A DNA stretch of 64,000 nt. Source: Siphonodentalium dalli. Lineage: Eukaryota > Mollusca > Scaphopoda > Gadilida > Siphonodentaliidae. The DNA is taken from the NCBI GenBank assembly GCA_032622095.1, contig CP136067.1, positions 200,284,052 to 200,348,051 on the forward strand, written 5' to 3'. The first letter of the stretch is position 1. Every line of letters begins with the position of its first letter. Below, piece by piece: positions 11,920-21,284 of the stretch. The translations under genes and the position numbers were made by a program. The notes beneath the pieces are model-generated. The model was not told where the DNA came from and did not search any database. It was given only the letters and a program-made list of their open reading frames with translations.

Positions 11920-12424
11920 AAAGAGGCCCCTTCATGAACGAATTCCGATCGGTAGATACGGCCCCTTCATGAACGAATTCCGATCCGTAGATACGGCCCT
12001 TTCATGAACGAATTCCGATCCGTAGATACGGCCCTTTCATGAACGAATTCCGATCCGTAGATACGGCCCTTTCATGAACGAATTCGATCCGTAGATACGG
12101 CCCTTTCATGAACGAATTCCAATCCGTAGATACGGCGCCTTCATGAACGAATTCCGATCCGTAGATACGGCGCCTTCATGAACGAATTCCGATCCGTAGA
12201 TACGGCGCCTTCGTGAACGAATTCCGATCCGTAGATACGGCGCCTTCATGGGTGAATTCCGATCCGTAGATACGGCGCCTTCATGAACGAATTCCGATCC
12301 GTAGATACGGCGCCTTCATGAACGAATTCCGATCGGTAGATACGGCGCCTTCATGAACGAATTCCGATCGGTAGATACGGCGCCTTCATGAACGAATTCC
12401 GATCGGTAGATACGGCGCCTTCAT
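11920..12424. repeat. 35-bp minisatellite, about 14 copies
   Basis: Head-to-tail units containing GGCGCCTTCATGAACGAATT and CCGATCCGTAGATAC. Early units read GGCCCTTTC and later ones GGCGCCTTC, and the last ones share GATCGGTAG, so variants are clustered along the array. Units abut directly without spacers. Confidence 0.95.
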
Positions 12425-12584
12425 TTTGCCTCCCAGATAGTCTTCTCATTTCCTTGGTATCGAATGTGTGATTTTGAAAGTAAAAATGGGTGGTTTTGTT
12501 TGATCAAAAATAATAATAACCATGTAGTGCCAATGATGGAAATATAACAGAATGCCTGCATCCTATGCTGTAAATTTCTGTAAA

Positions 12585-12840
12585 GTTTATAGGTGGTACT
12601 TGGGGCGGGGCACCCTCCCATGCCGTCAAATCGGCCGAAATCCTTGCCATTCTCGAAAATGGTCCATACCCCATGTTCACCCTTCGGGGTGGTACCACCG
12701 GTGTGATGGGTGGGGGTCGGGGTGTTTCTATGGGTATTTGTGGCGGGCCAACCACCAGTACCATGCCGTCAAATCGGCCGAAATCCTTACCGTTCTCGAA
12801 AATGGTCCATATCTCATGGTTCGGCCGGGTGTGCGAAAAT
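12585..12840 (-). repeat. 145-bp unit, about two copies, reverse orientation
   Basis: Contains CATGCCGTCAAATCGGCCGA, TTCTCGAAAATGGTCCATAC and GGGTGATGGGTGGGGGTCGG type sequence. This is the reverse complement of the unit tiled at 35.65-36.90 kb. Confidence 0.85.
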
Positions 12841-12884
12841 TTAGAAAATCTGAACAAGAAAATAACAAAATCTTAGCCTCAAGC

Positions 12885-13290
12885 CTTCTTAGAGTTGGAA
12901 TTTTCAAACCTGACTTAGGTCGGAAAATTTCCAACTGATGACAATTCCAATGACAATATATGTTGACCAAATGTATGACACTATTGATTTCTTAAATTAA
13001 CTAGCAGTTTTTGACTGGCCACGTGGGAGGGACCAGGACAAAGCTTCCCAAGTGTTGGAATTTTCAAACCTGTCACCCCTATGGTTTGAAAATTTCCAAC
13101 TGCTGGCCATTTCTGTAAAACTTTTGACCAAAATTGGAAAATATGCAAATATTGATCCAAAAACAATTAATTCCCCCCAATAAATTGTTTGAAAATCAAA
13201 CTACAAGAACATTTTCAACCTATTGTTGGTGTGAAATTTCCAACTAATGTTGTGTCAGGCATGAAATTTCCAATGGTTGAAAATTGTGGG
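12885..13290. repeat. Run of TTGGAATTTTCAAACC hairpins
   Basis: GTTGGAATTTTCAAACC pairs with GGTTTGAAAATTTCCAAC at 13,056-13,104. A related pair lies at 12,893-12,938, and further AAATTTCCAAC copies occur near 13,230 and 13,262. Probably a degenerate foldback repeat. Confidence 0.6.
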
Positions 13291-13329
13291 GGGGGTGAGA
13301 TACCCCCCCCCCCTCCCCCCAAAAAAAAC

Positions 13330-13495
13330 CTGTCGCCACGTCCCTGCCTCGGGCGGTACCCCCGGGGTGATGGGTGGGGATCGGAATGTTTTTAGGGGGT
13401 ATTTGGGGCGGTACCCACCCATACCGTCAAATCGGCCGAAAGAAACATTTTTGAGAATAAGGAATAACGAATAGGGAATAAGTTCCAAATGTCAT
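13330..13495 (-). repeat. 145-bp unit plus its flank, reverse orientation
   Basis: The 145-bp unit (GTCAAATCGGCCGAAAG) is followed by AACATTTTTGAGAATAAGGA and GGGAATAAGTTCCAAATGTC. This is the reverse complement of the left border of the 35.6-kb array. The shared flank runs up to about 13,494, so the same junction exists at both places. Confidence 0.8.
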
Positions 13496-14114
13496 GTTCG
13501 TCGTGCAATCTTCTACAGACATCTCGGCTCTAGCCATTGAAGGAGCTTTACATTTACATTCATTGAACAAAACGTGTGAGCAGACAGTACGACAATTGAG
13601 TCATTTTGGAAAAATCCAGTTATTCTATGGGAAACATTCCCCATTTTCACAGTTCTATAGCTGCGAGTTTGTAATAGAAGGAATCATTTATAACTGTGCA
13701 GAACAGTACTACCACAAACAGAAAGCTATCTTCTTTGGCGATTTTGAAAGGGCCGCTATCATTAGCAAACTCACCCAACCTTACATGATGAAAAAACATG
13801 GTAGAGTAGTAAAGAACTTCAATAAGGATCGATGGACACCCGCAGCTATAAACATAGTGAAAAAGGCGAACCTTCCAAAATTTGAGCAAAATCATCGGCT
13901 CAAACTCTATCTCGTTGATTCGTACCCGAAGAATCTCGCGGAAGCTAGCCCAACAGACAGCTTGTTGTGAATAGGTCTCGCATCCACTGACCCTCGGGCC
14001 CGGAACGTTCAACACTGGCGAAGAAGGAACCTGTTGGGACAGTGTTTGGTGACAGTTAGAGACGCTATAATCAACGAGTCGATGATACCGGAAGCTGATG
14101 TAACAAAACTATAG
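13494..14114 (+). pseudogene. NADAR (YbiA-like) domain gene with one in-frame stop
   Basis: NADAR proteins are N-glycosidases acting on riboflavin intermediates and ADP-ribose-type substrates. The open part codes for 158 residues. The domain starts at about residue 42 with LFYGKHSPFSQFYSCEF, then the AEQYYHKQKAIFF stretch (Glu70 at the conserved active-site position), KHGR and W114, and ends in PTDSLL. After the TGA at 13,968-13,970 the same frame continues for 47 codons with IGLASTDP, W, LLGQCL and TVRDAI, the family's C-terminus, to a TAG at 14,112. The stop falls where the family has the Gly of a (I/L)WGIG motif, and the Trp before it reads Leu. So one or two base changes seem to have broken an otherwise intact frame. 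The first ATG lies in a repeat flank. TTCTACAG at 13,510 could be a splice acceptor, so this may be an exon or a retrocopy. Confidence 0.8.
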
Positions 14115-14525
14115 AAAACCACTATTTCTGTAATATCACACGGAGGTAACATTAAATATCCGGTCAGTACATATTTTTTTGATTTCATTTCACCATATTG
14201 CATCATTAACGTCCCCCTCCCCTATTTAAAATGGACTCGCCCCGAACCTTTGCCCTCTCCGAATCAACATCGTCAATTCTGGTGAAAACGAAACTCGCCG
14301 GGGTGGTGAGTGTTTTGTTAAGGGGGACCCCAGAAAACTCGAGTCCTCGCGGGACTTGTATCACTCGGTGTTGGACTTGATTAGACAAACGGTACCTGAC
14401 ACCCCCACACACGTTGCATCGTTCTATGACCTACTTCGCACATTCTATTTACGTTTCCCACCAATTTTCAAATCCAATTGATCCCTAATTACTCAAATTT
14501 CCCGCCATTATCTTATAAGGAGTAG
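14115..14525. other. No gene seen
   Basis: Stretch between the NADAR pseudogene and the LTR element. A 68-aa reading frame on the minus strand (14,412-14,206) has no recognisable features. GTAG at 14,522-14,525 is the left target duplication of the LTR element. Confidence 0.5.
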
Positions 14526-14980
14526 TGTGAGGTAATGACACATGTATATAGTAGGTACAAGTCTTTATTATGTTGTGAATAAGATATGCAGTGTGTACAA
14601 ATATAATGATCAATAGTCGCCGCGAATTGGTGTCCCCGAATGGGTGATGCCTGGTGTGAATGATGCCTGGATATGATCTAGGTACGAGATGAGTCTAGTG
14701 AAAGCATGATGTGATGGGATGTAGTTGTTTCTTATATACTATTTGGGATGCATATTAGATGAGGTGTTTGGCAATACACATCGGGATTGGTTCTTCCGTT
14801 ATGGTCATCTCCCTTGACCATATTTGGGAGCCATCTTCATTGTGTGTATATCTTCGCTGAGAGTAAGACGTGTGAGGTTTCGAGAACCGAACACGAATAT
14901 CTGAGTTTGGGGTTTTATATATTGGGACATTCGTATAGTTTGAATCAAGTTGTGAGATTATAATGGGTAGTTATCTCACA
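14526..14980 (-). repeat. 3' LTR (455 bp)
   Basis: Starts TGTGAGGTAA and ends TTATCTCACA on the plus strand, an inverted TGTGA/TCACA end pair. In element sense TATATAAA lies at 14,921-14,914, about 60 nt from the LTR start, and AATAAA at 14,569-14,564. This puts U3, R and U5 in the usual order. Confidence 0.95.
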
Positions 14981-14984
14981 TATG

Positions 14985-14994
14985 TCCCCCACCC
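14985..14994 (-). promoter_or_regulatory. Polypurine tract next to the 3' LTR
   Basis: In element sense GGGTGGGGGA lies 4 nt before the 3' LTR, the position where plus-strand DNA synthesis is primed. One T interrupts it. Confidence 0.6.
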
Positions 14995-14997
14995 GTG

Positions 14998-16170
14998 TAA
15001 GATTTTTAGCGCAGCGGAAAATCTTGTGTAACATCAAAATTATGGACCTAACTGGGGTTATTGTGATTATGTAATGTGGATGAGGCTGAAATGAAGTATA
15101 ATAACATTGATTGTGGTGAAGTTATGATTAATACATGTGGAACAAAGTTGTCTTAAAATGATGATATGCGATATTAAGTTGTCTTAAAGTGATGATACGC
15201 AATATTATGAGATTATGAAATAAATGGTGGGAAAAGCATATATGGGTTGGTATATAAAATGATCGTGCAAGCAGTCATAATGCGTGCTATATTGATATGT
15301 AGGCTAAGGTATGATAATAGAATATAGAGATACAAGTATGAGAAGTAATGAATATAACAATACGGTAATAGTGCATGGTATGTTTTGTCAATGATGAACA
15401 TTGGTGATGTATTATATAAATGCATGTTGTATTGTTAATAAAATCATGACGATATGTATACATTCGGTATTGTGGTAATGAGAGACCAAATGTTTCTCAT
15501 CTGCCGTCAATTGCACAGGGAATTGTTGAGAGCATGTGTCAGAGGTGAAATATTGTTTGGAGTGTGGTATATGAGACTTTGATTAATGCGTTTGTTGATA
15601 GTTGGCGAGTTCCGTGACCAATGTTATTGAAGATAATCGGCGGTCAGTTGTCTAACTCTTGGGGTTGGCACGTGTCATATCTGCCGTTAATTGCTCAGGG
15701 AATTGTTGAGAGCATGGGTCAGAGGTGAAATATTGTTTGGAGTGTGGTATATGAGACTTTAATTAATGCATTTGTTGATAGGTGGGGAGATCCGTGACCA
15801 ATGTTATTGAAGATAATCGGCGGTCAGTTGTCTAACTCTTGGGGTTGGCACGTGTCATAATGGCGTTATTATATGCAGCTGACGTGGTATGCATGCAGTA
15901 ACGATATTAGAATTAGTCTGTGGGTTTTGTGCCCCTTATAGGAAAAAAAATGGTATTATTGGGAAAATGATCAATATAGATTAAGTGGTGGGTTATGGAT
16001 GGACGCGTGAGTTTTCATTATTTTCATAGGTCGTAGTGTGGATGATTCTTCATCGACATCTCGCGGGTGTTTTTTGGGAAATGTCAAATCTTCTTGTGTG
16101 ATTTGTATTTGAGGTTCCTTAGCTGGAGACAAATGAATATCTTTCGTGGCTTCATTGGATATTGGTGGGG
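14998..16170. other. Untranslated region between env and 3' LTR
   Basis: About 1.2 kb without a credible ORF. It holds the 180-bp duplication (15,499-15,858). The remainder is AT-rich. Confidence 0.6.
15499..15858. repeat. 180-bp direct duplication inside the LTR element
   Basis: 15,499-15,678 and 15,679-15,858 are tandem copies differing at a few bases (ATCTGCCGTCAATTGCAC against ATCTGCCGTTAATTGCTC). They lie between the end of env and the 3' LTR, in what would be the 3' untranslated region. Confidence 0.95.
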
Positions 16171-18246
16171 TTAGTGGTGACGAAGTTGCATATCAGTTCC
16201 CTTTATCATTTGGTTAAGTTTATTTCGTCGCTTTGCGATTTTAATTCGTCGCGTGTTGTGATTGCGTTGAGTCTGGTATTGGGAAATTTTCGTGATACAC
16301 TGAATAATGTATTTGCGACTTGAGATGGCAATCAGTAAAATTAATACGAACGTAATGACCGCGGGAATGATAATTTGGTAATAATCCTGTTTTTTCTTTT
16401 GTTTGATGGGTTGCAGGGATGTGACTGTTTGCAGAAAATCATATAATGATAGTTGCTTTATGGGGGGTAACTTGTTTGGAATCGATACTTGAGGGGGCAA
16501 GTTATGAATTTGGGAAAATAATGGCTTCCATTGTGGCAATTTATGTAATTCAATAGTTGATTGTAATTGGGTTATTTGTGTCTTGATGGTGATGTTTGAT
16601 GAGTTCAAAGTTGTGAATGCAATTAGTTTGATACTAGCTGATGTAGCTATGCACCTTGGTGGTAAAGTTATCGTTGCGATGGGGGGTAAAATTGTGATTC
16701 TATACGGTCGTTTTCTTAAGAGATTGTGATGACAGTTTACTGTAAATGTATGAGCTTTCGTGGTTGTTATAAGCCATGTACATGCCGCCAGCTTAATAGC
16801 GGATGGTAAATTATACTGAGGGTAAATGGCTATAGGGCAATTTGTGGCGGTATTTTTTGTATCATTGGTGAATATGTTGAGTAGGCAGTTATGATTATGT
16901 GATGCGGCGATTGAAATTTTTTGAATTTTACAATATGGTAATTTGTTTAAAATACACGGGTGATTGTCACCAATGGTGGTATATTTGGATCGGTCGGGAG
17001 ATAATAGCAGGTAATTATGAGTAATATCGATTCGGGCAACTGTATATTTATTGTTGTGTCTGAGTCTTGGGTCTCGAGGGTCTAATGGATAAAAAAATGG
17101 TATAGCGCGGAATATGTCAAACTGCATTCTGATATCGCGTAAATAAATTGTTATGGTAATGATTAGTCTGCTGTCTGTGAGTATGGTTTGTGTCTTCAAA
17201 TGTTGGTAATATTTTGCAATTCCCGATTCTATGGGGAATGGTAACTTCAAATGGGCTGGAAGTAATTTCGTTATACTGTCAAGTGCCTTTTTTAAATGTA
17301 TTGGGCTTATGATCTCCGGTGTAAATCGGTCGTTAATTAGAGAGGCAATTTGAACTTTAAGATGTCGCAAATATAATTTTGCTTGGATAACATCTTGTTG
17401 TATTTCGTGTAATATTACTAGAAATTTAGCGTTGATGATTGTGAATATTTCAATTGTATGCACATGTTTTTGGGTTCGATGTGTTTCTTTTCGAAGTGTG
17501 GCTTGAATATTGGATATTGTTGTTGATAATGTGTTGACTCGTTGGCGATTTTCGTTTGAAATGACGCTTGTTATATTCATGATAGAATAAGCGGTTTGAG
17601 TATCGTGTTGGATTTTTTTTTGGTTTTGGTAGAGGGTTCGTATGTTATCTTCTACATGTGTAATATCTGACATCGAATGGGTGCCAAATAAAAACTTAGC
17701 TATATCGCTTATTACGGGTAATATTGCTCGTTTGAGTCTTTTGGTATTATGGAGTTGATAATAATTATGATATTCATATTGGATTTGTTTTGTTTCCGTG
17801 AGAGCCGCTGCTAATTCAGTTTGTAAATCTGTCAAAATGTTGATGAGATTAAAGTTAATGTTATTTGTCTCGTTCCTGAATGGAGGTTTGTTATGGTGAT
17901 ATGTGCTTTGATGAAACGTGGCACAAATGCTATTGAGTTTATTTTGGGCCATCCTTATGTCGGTAGCGAGTCTTGCTATGTAGGTATAATATGGTGTGAG
18001 TTCGATGAGAAAACTGAGATCCCAATTTTCATTTGAGACAGCAATTTGCCGGTTATGCAAAAATAACATGTTCTGTCGAGTTAACATAGCGTCACTAGTT
18101 TGAAAGCCGATGATAAGTATGAAGAGGGTCGCTTTAACGAAGTTTTCTTTAGGCTTCATATCGCTTGCACCCCTATAAGTAAAAATATAGGTGTGTATTA
18201 GCGGGTTAGCCGGTATCTGATTATAAAGATAGATTCGCGTGGGCAT
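16171..18246 (-). CDS. env: Env-like fusion glycoprotein (baculovirus F/errantivirus type)
   Basis: The 691-residue frame has the layout of a class I fusion protein of the F family, which merges viral and cell membranes. A hydrophobic signal-like stretch lies at residues 35-50 just after Met30, which is probably the real start (18,159). A furin-type RLKR site at 170-173 is followed by AILPVISDIAKFLFG, the fusion-peptide position seen in F proteins. F1 has a Cys-rich region (C431-C532), and a membrane segment lies at about 624-642 with a basic tail. One Cys (C108) lies in the F2 part. Residues 1-29 may be intron or leader: TTACTTATAG just upstream of Met30 looks like a splice acceptor, as expected for a spliced env mRNA. 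The frame is open throughout. Function is inferred from layout only. Confidence 0.85.
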   Translation of the reverse strand: MPTRIYLYNQIPANPLIHTYIFTYRGASDMKPKENFVKATLFILIIGFQTSDAMLTRQNMLFLHNRQIAVSNENWDLSFLIELTPYYTYIARLATDIRMAQNKLNSICATFHQSTYHHNKPPFRNETNNINFNLINILTDLQTELAAALTETKQIQYEYHNYYQLHNTKRLKRAILPVISDIAKFLFGTHSMSDITHVEDNIRTLYQNQKKIQHDTQTAYSIMNITSVISNENRQRVNTLSTTISNIQATLRKETHRTQKHVHTIEIFTIINAKFLVILHEIQQDVIQAKLYLRHLKVQIASLINDRFTPEIISPIHLKKALDSITKLLPAHLKLPFPIESGIAKYYQHLKTQTILTDSRLIITITIYLRDIRMQFDIFRAIPFFYPLDPRDPRLRHNNKYTVARIDITHNYLLLSPDRSKYTTIGDNHPCILNKLPYCKIQKISIAASHNHNCLLNIFTNDTKNTATNCPIAIYPQYNLPSAIKLAACTWLITTTKAHTFTVNCHHNLLRKRPYRITILPPIATITLPPRCIATSASIKLIAFTTLNSSNITIKTQITQLQSTIELHKLPQWKPLFSQIHNLPPQVSIPNKLPPIKQLSLYDFLQTVTSLQPIKQKKKQDYYQIIIPAVITFVLILLIAISSRKYIIQCITKISQYQTQRNHNTRRIKIAKRRNKLNQMIKGTDMQLRHH
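18160..18190 (-). promoter_or_regulatory. Candidate 3' splice site for env mRNA
   Basis: In element sense ATATTTTTACTTATAG|GGGT, with the AG at 18,174-18,173, lies 14 nt before the ATG of Met30. Pyrimidine content is moderate. A spliced subgenomic env RNA is the rule in errantiviruses; the donor was not located. Confidence 0.45.
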
Positions 18247-18349
18247 GGCTTATATGGGTTAACTGGTTTGATTAATCAATGAGATTTTTCGGCCGGTGTA
18301 AGTTTACTGTTTACTGTGTATCTGGGTACCCCCAGAAATCGACGAAATA

Positions 18350-18357
18350 TGACGTCA
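18350..18357. promoter_or_regulatory. CRE palindrome TGACGTCA
   Basis: A perfect CREB/ATF-type site between the divergent env and antisense gene A, about 80 bp upstream of the latter's TATA-like box. It could serve either strand. Confidence 0.5.
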
Positions 18358-18435
18358 CGCGATGCCAGTGTGTGTACCAATTAGCCGCGCTGCGTGCGCT
18401 AGGCATGTCGACGAAGGTAATTAGTGGTATAGCGG

Positions 18436-18441
18436 TATAAA
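18436..18441 (+). promoter_or_regulatory. TATA-like box of antisense gene A
   Basis: GGTATAAATG lies 62 bp before the ATG at 18,498. The same arrangement (TATA-like box about 50-60 bp before the matching ATG) is seen at antisense gene B. Confidence 0.5.
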
Positions 18442-18497
18442 TGCGTTTGTATGATGGCTGGAAAATATTACGGGCCTGTCTTTCAATCTTTGCAGTT

Positions 18498-18803
18498 ATG
18501 AGTCAACTTTTAAGTGAGTTAGAGTGTAAGTTAAGCCACGCGAGGGCGTCTGGTCTAGGTTATTTTGGGGTGATCGTCGATTCGATATATCTGACGTACG
18601 TGAATGATCAGATAGTCGATCAATTTGAGCGGGGAAATGAGCATGCCCGGACTGGGGTATCATCCAAGAGCGATCGATATCTGTGTACGTTGTGGCTGGA
18701 GGAAAATGAGAGGTGTTACCTCGTATTAAATTTGAGGAGGCAGATTAGGGAAGAGAGGAGAAGGTTGATAGCTCTGTGGTCGGAAGAACAGACTGACTGG
18801 TAA
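18498..18803 (+). CDS. Antisense accessory gene A of the LTR element
   Basis: A 101-aa protein of unknown function, encoded against gag, pol and env. The frame is open from an ATG at 18,441 (120 aa), but that ATG overlaps the TATA-like box. The ATG at 18,498 starts MSQLLSELE, which aligns with MSDYLRFLE of gene B, so I chose it. The C-terminal 33 residues contain ERCYLVLNLRRQIREERRRL and then LWS, a charged segment likely to be helical or coiled coil. Sixteen of these 33 residues are identical in gene B, at the same distance from the end. No signal peptide or membrane segment is evident. The two genes must come from one ancestor, duplicated inside this element or its forebear. Antisense regulators such as HTLV HBZ are a parallel in position only; no homology is claimed. 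Confidence 0.7.
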   Translation: MSQLLSELECKLSHARASGLGYFGVIVDSIYLTYVNDQIVDQFERGNEHARTGVSSKSDRYLCTLWLEENERCYLVLNLRRQIREERRRLIALWSEEQTDW

Positions 18804-20540
18804 GACGGAGTTGAGTTGGGCCGGCTGATGGGGGAGATTTGAGGAGGTTTGGCAGGAGGAGTGAAGGAGAAAGATGGGCCCAATCTTTGATAGCTGTTTG
18901 TGCCTATATAATTTAACGTGGGCTACATCGTGCTAATGAAGATTGGTTTCATTGAAAACATCACATGGACATCTGAATGTGAATGACGAGTAGTGTTGCT
19001 GTATTATTTATAAAATGTATGTGTCATAGGGTGTAGGTATACCAACAGTCATGTCAATATGGATATCAAAAGGCATATGAATAAATGCGTATTGTGTACT
19101 GCTATATATAGGTTCTTATTGCTATATTTGACATGATTATTGGCATTGTATATGAATGGTAATTGTATGTTCCTATTTAATTGTATTGATATATTTGAAC
19201 AAAATGTGTTTCTGACGTGATATTTTGTTCCTGGACAAATTATATCGGAAATTTGTATTCCGTTGTCCTATTGGAACAACTCGATGATTGTACGTGTGTG
19301 GGATTTGGATGAAGAAACTTGATGCTTCTATATACGTGGGTTCTATACATCGTTTCGCCTTAATGAATAGTAATGGTAGTATGAACTGATGTTGGACATG
19401 TGTTAATTTGAGTTATAAGATCCGATATAGGGCGTATATGAATATGTTATTAATGACAGTTAATCATTGGCAAGTATATTTGACAATAATATATGGGGTA
19501 GGGAAGAATATGAAAAATATTGCTTAAGGACTGACAATATTTGTGTCGTTTGGGATAAAGTGCACATGGTGAGCCTATTTTGGCACTGTATATGCACATT
19601 TTGGTAAGCGGCGGTATTGGGTGAAGTTTGTACGTGAATTTCGTGTTCACGTGTATTGGATTTTTGTTTTATGCACGATATAGATGCATGTGGGGTCCGT
19701 GTATTGCGCGTTACATGTATGTAAGAGTGAGCTTCAGTTAGCTCTGTACATGTATCTGGGATTTTTATGCACGATTGTGCACTGTGTGTTCTATACATGT
19801 TAAGTTAACTGGGCCTTGATTGGCCGTTAACATGTACGTTGTATTTGGAGATTTTCTTGTGGAAGGGCGTTCGGGTATCATGGGAATTGGATGGGGAATT
19901 GTATCTCACTAGATACGTGGGGGGGGGGGGTAAGCGTACTAAATCGTTAAGGAAGGTTCACCTATCGGTGTTCATGTCGTAATAATTGGTGTGTGTGTGT
20001 CACTTAAGTTTGTTATTATGATACACTTGTGAGGTTGTGAACCTTGGTTAATTATTTCATCTAAATAGGATTATTTGAGTTTGATGAATAATTATGGATA
20101 GTTTTGGTTATGTTATGAGGCAGAAAAATTGGCTGGGTAATGTTTGTTTATGTTATTAGTTTATGTTTATGTTGAAATATTCCTATTTATTGATATGATA
20201 CTTGTGTAACATATTTTTATTGTATTTATTTATTTTATTTTTTTGAGGGAAGCAAGTTTTAGCCCTGTGTGCATGGTGCACCGATGCACACTGGACTTGC
20301 CAGCATTGAGTTATATCTGATTATTAGATGATGTTTAGTGTGTTTATTTATCATTGGATATTATGTTTAGATGTATCGAAGAGATATCGCTTGATAGCTG
20401 GTTAGATGTTAGCGGGAACAGGGGTTTGTAATATATATTTGAGATAGATAGTGCCTAGCATGTCCCTCGGGAATCTTCGAGAGTGCTTGCTTGGTTTGGC
20501 ACAGCGTCCCGATTCCATACGGACGCTATCTGCCAATATG
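18804..20540. other. Spacer between the two antisense genes
   Basis: About 1.7 kb, AT-rich, with no credible ORF. It contains a poly-G run near 19,919, an AATAAA at 19,079 that could end the gene A transcript, and a small perfect hairpin GTGTGCAT...ATGCACAC near 20,266. Confidence 0.5.
20503..20527. promoter_or_regulatory. Inverted repeat upstream of antisense gene B
   Basis: AGCGTCC...GGACGCT with an 11-nt spacer lies about 20 bp before the TATA-like box of gene B. It could be an operator-like or structural site. Inference only. Confidence 0.3.
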
Positions 20541-20546
20541 AGATAA

Positions 20547-20556
20547 GTATATAAGG
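20547..20556 (+). promoter_or_regulatory. TATA box of antisense gene B
   Basis: GTATATAAGG, 53 bp before the ATG at 20,600, in the same relation to the start codon as the box of gene A. Confidence 0.6.
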
Positions 20557-20599
20557 TGTGGGAATATCGACAAGGGTTATCTCTGACATAATTTTCATT

Positions 20600-20875
20600 A
20601 TGTCTGATTACCTGCGATTTTTGGAGGCTGAGGTTGCTGTGTTAGAAACGAGCCAATATGAGGTAACAATGCAATATGTGGATCACATATTGGCATTTTA
20701 TGATGTTATAGTTGCTGTGTGCCTGGCTGGAGGGACCAGTATAGATTGGGCACGGTATTTGAGTACCGTGTCTGAATTAGAACGATGCCACAAGGTGATA
20801 AATCTCCGGCTGGAGATTATAGATGAGAGGCAGAGGATAATAGACCTATGGAGCCAACATCGGAGAGTGCTATAA
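20600..20875 (+). CDS. Antisense accessory gene B, paralogue of gene A
   Basis: A 91-aa protein of unknown function on the strand opposite to pol and env. The frame is open from a GTG at 20,558, but the first ATG is at 20,600, giving MSDYLRFLEAEVAVLE, which lines up with the start of gene A. The C-terminal segment ERCHKVINLRLEIIDERQRI plus LWS matches gene A (E.ERC..V.NLR..I..ER.R.I.LWS), 16 of 33 identical. The N-terminal halves are similar only in length and helical character. Both genes have kept open frames despite this divergence, which suggests selection. It is tail to tail with pol. No domain was recognised. Confidence 0.7.
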   Translation: MSDYLRFLEAEVAVLETSQYEVTMQYVDHILAFYDVIVAVCLAGGTSIDWARYLSTVSELERCHKVINLRLEIIDERQRIIDLWSQHRRVL

Positions 20876-20879
20876 GAAG

Positions 20880-21280
20880 ATGTTGGTGTGACTGCTGCCC
20901 CTGAAGAATTCGGACCGTCCCTGGATCAAGAGCTGGCTTGCATTCTGCAAGCTGGCACGGTGTTTAGCCAACAATAACATGAATTGAATTGTTTTTGTGG
21001 TTATTCACCGTGTTAGCCTGTAGAAATAACATCTTGCTGATAAATTCAGTGAAAAGAAATGTATTTTGTTTGTTGTTGTTGTTGTTATTGTTGTAATCGT
21101 GGTAATGGCCCAAAGGTGTTAATATTGGTTGAGATACAAAGAGTAACTTTTGTAAACGTGCTAAATCGCCAAAGATTATTTAATTATAGTCTAAGATTGG
21201 TTGAAATGTAAAGAGATAAATATATTTATTAGACCGCTGCCAAGAGTTCAATACTGTTATTGATTGGATTATCTAAGTTT
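20880..21280. other. Spacer after antisense gene B
   Basis: AT-rich, with a GTTGTTGTTGTT microsatellite near 21,074. No gene seen. Confidence 0.5.
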
Positions 21281-21284
21281 TAGA

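Noticed and set aside
11920-12424. CRISPR-like array of 35-bp repeats
   Set aside because: Units abut without spacers and the context is eukaryotic; it is a minisatellite.
14206-14412. 68-aa minus-strand ORF before the LTR
   Set aside because: No domain and no support from context.
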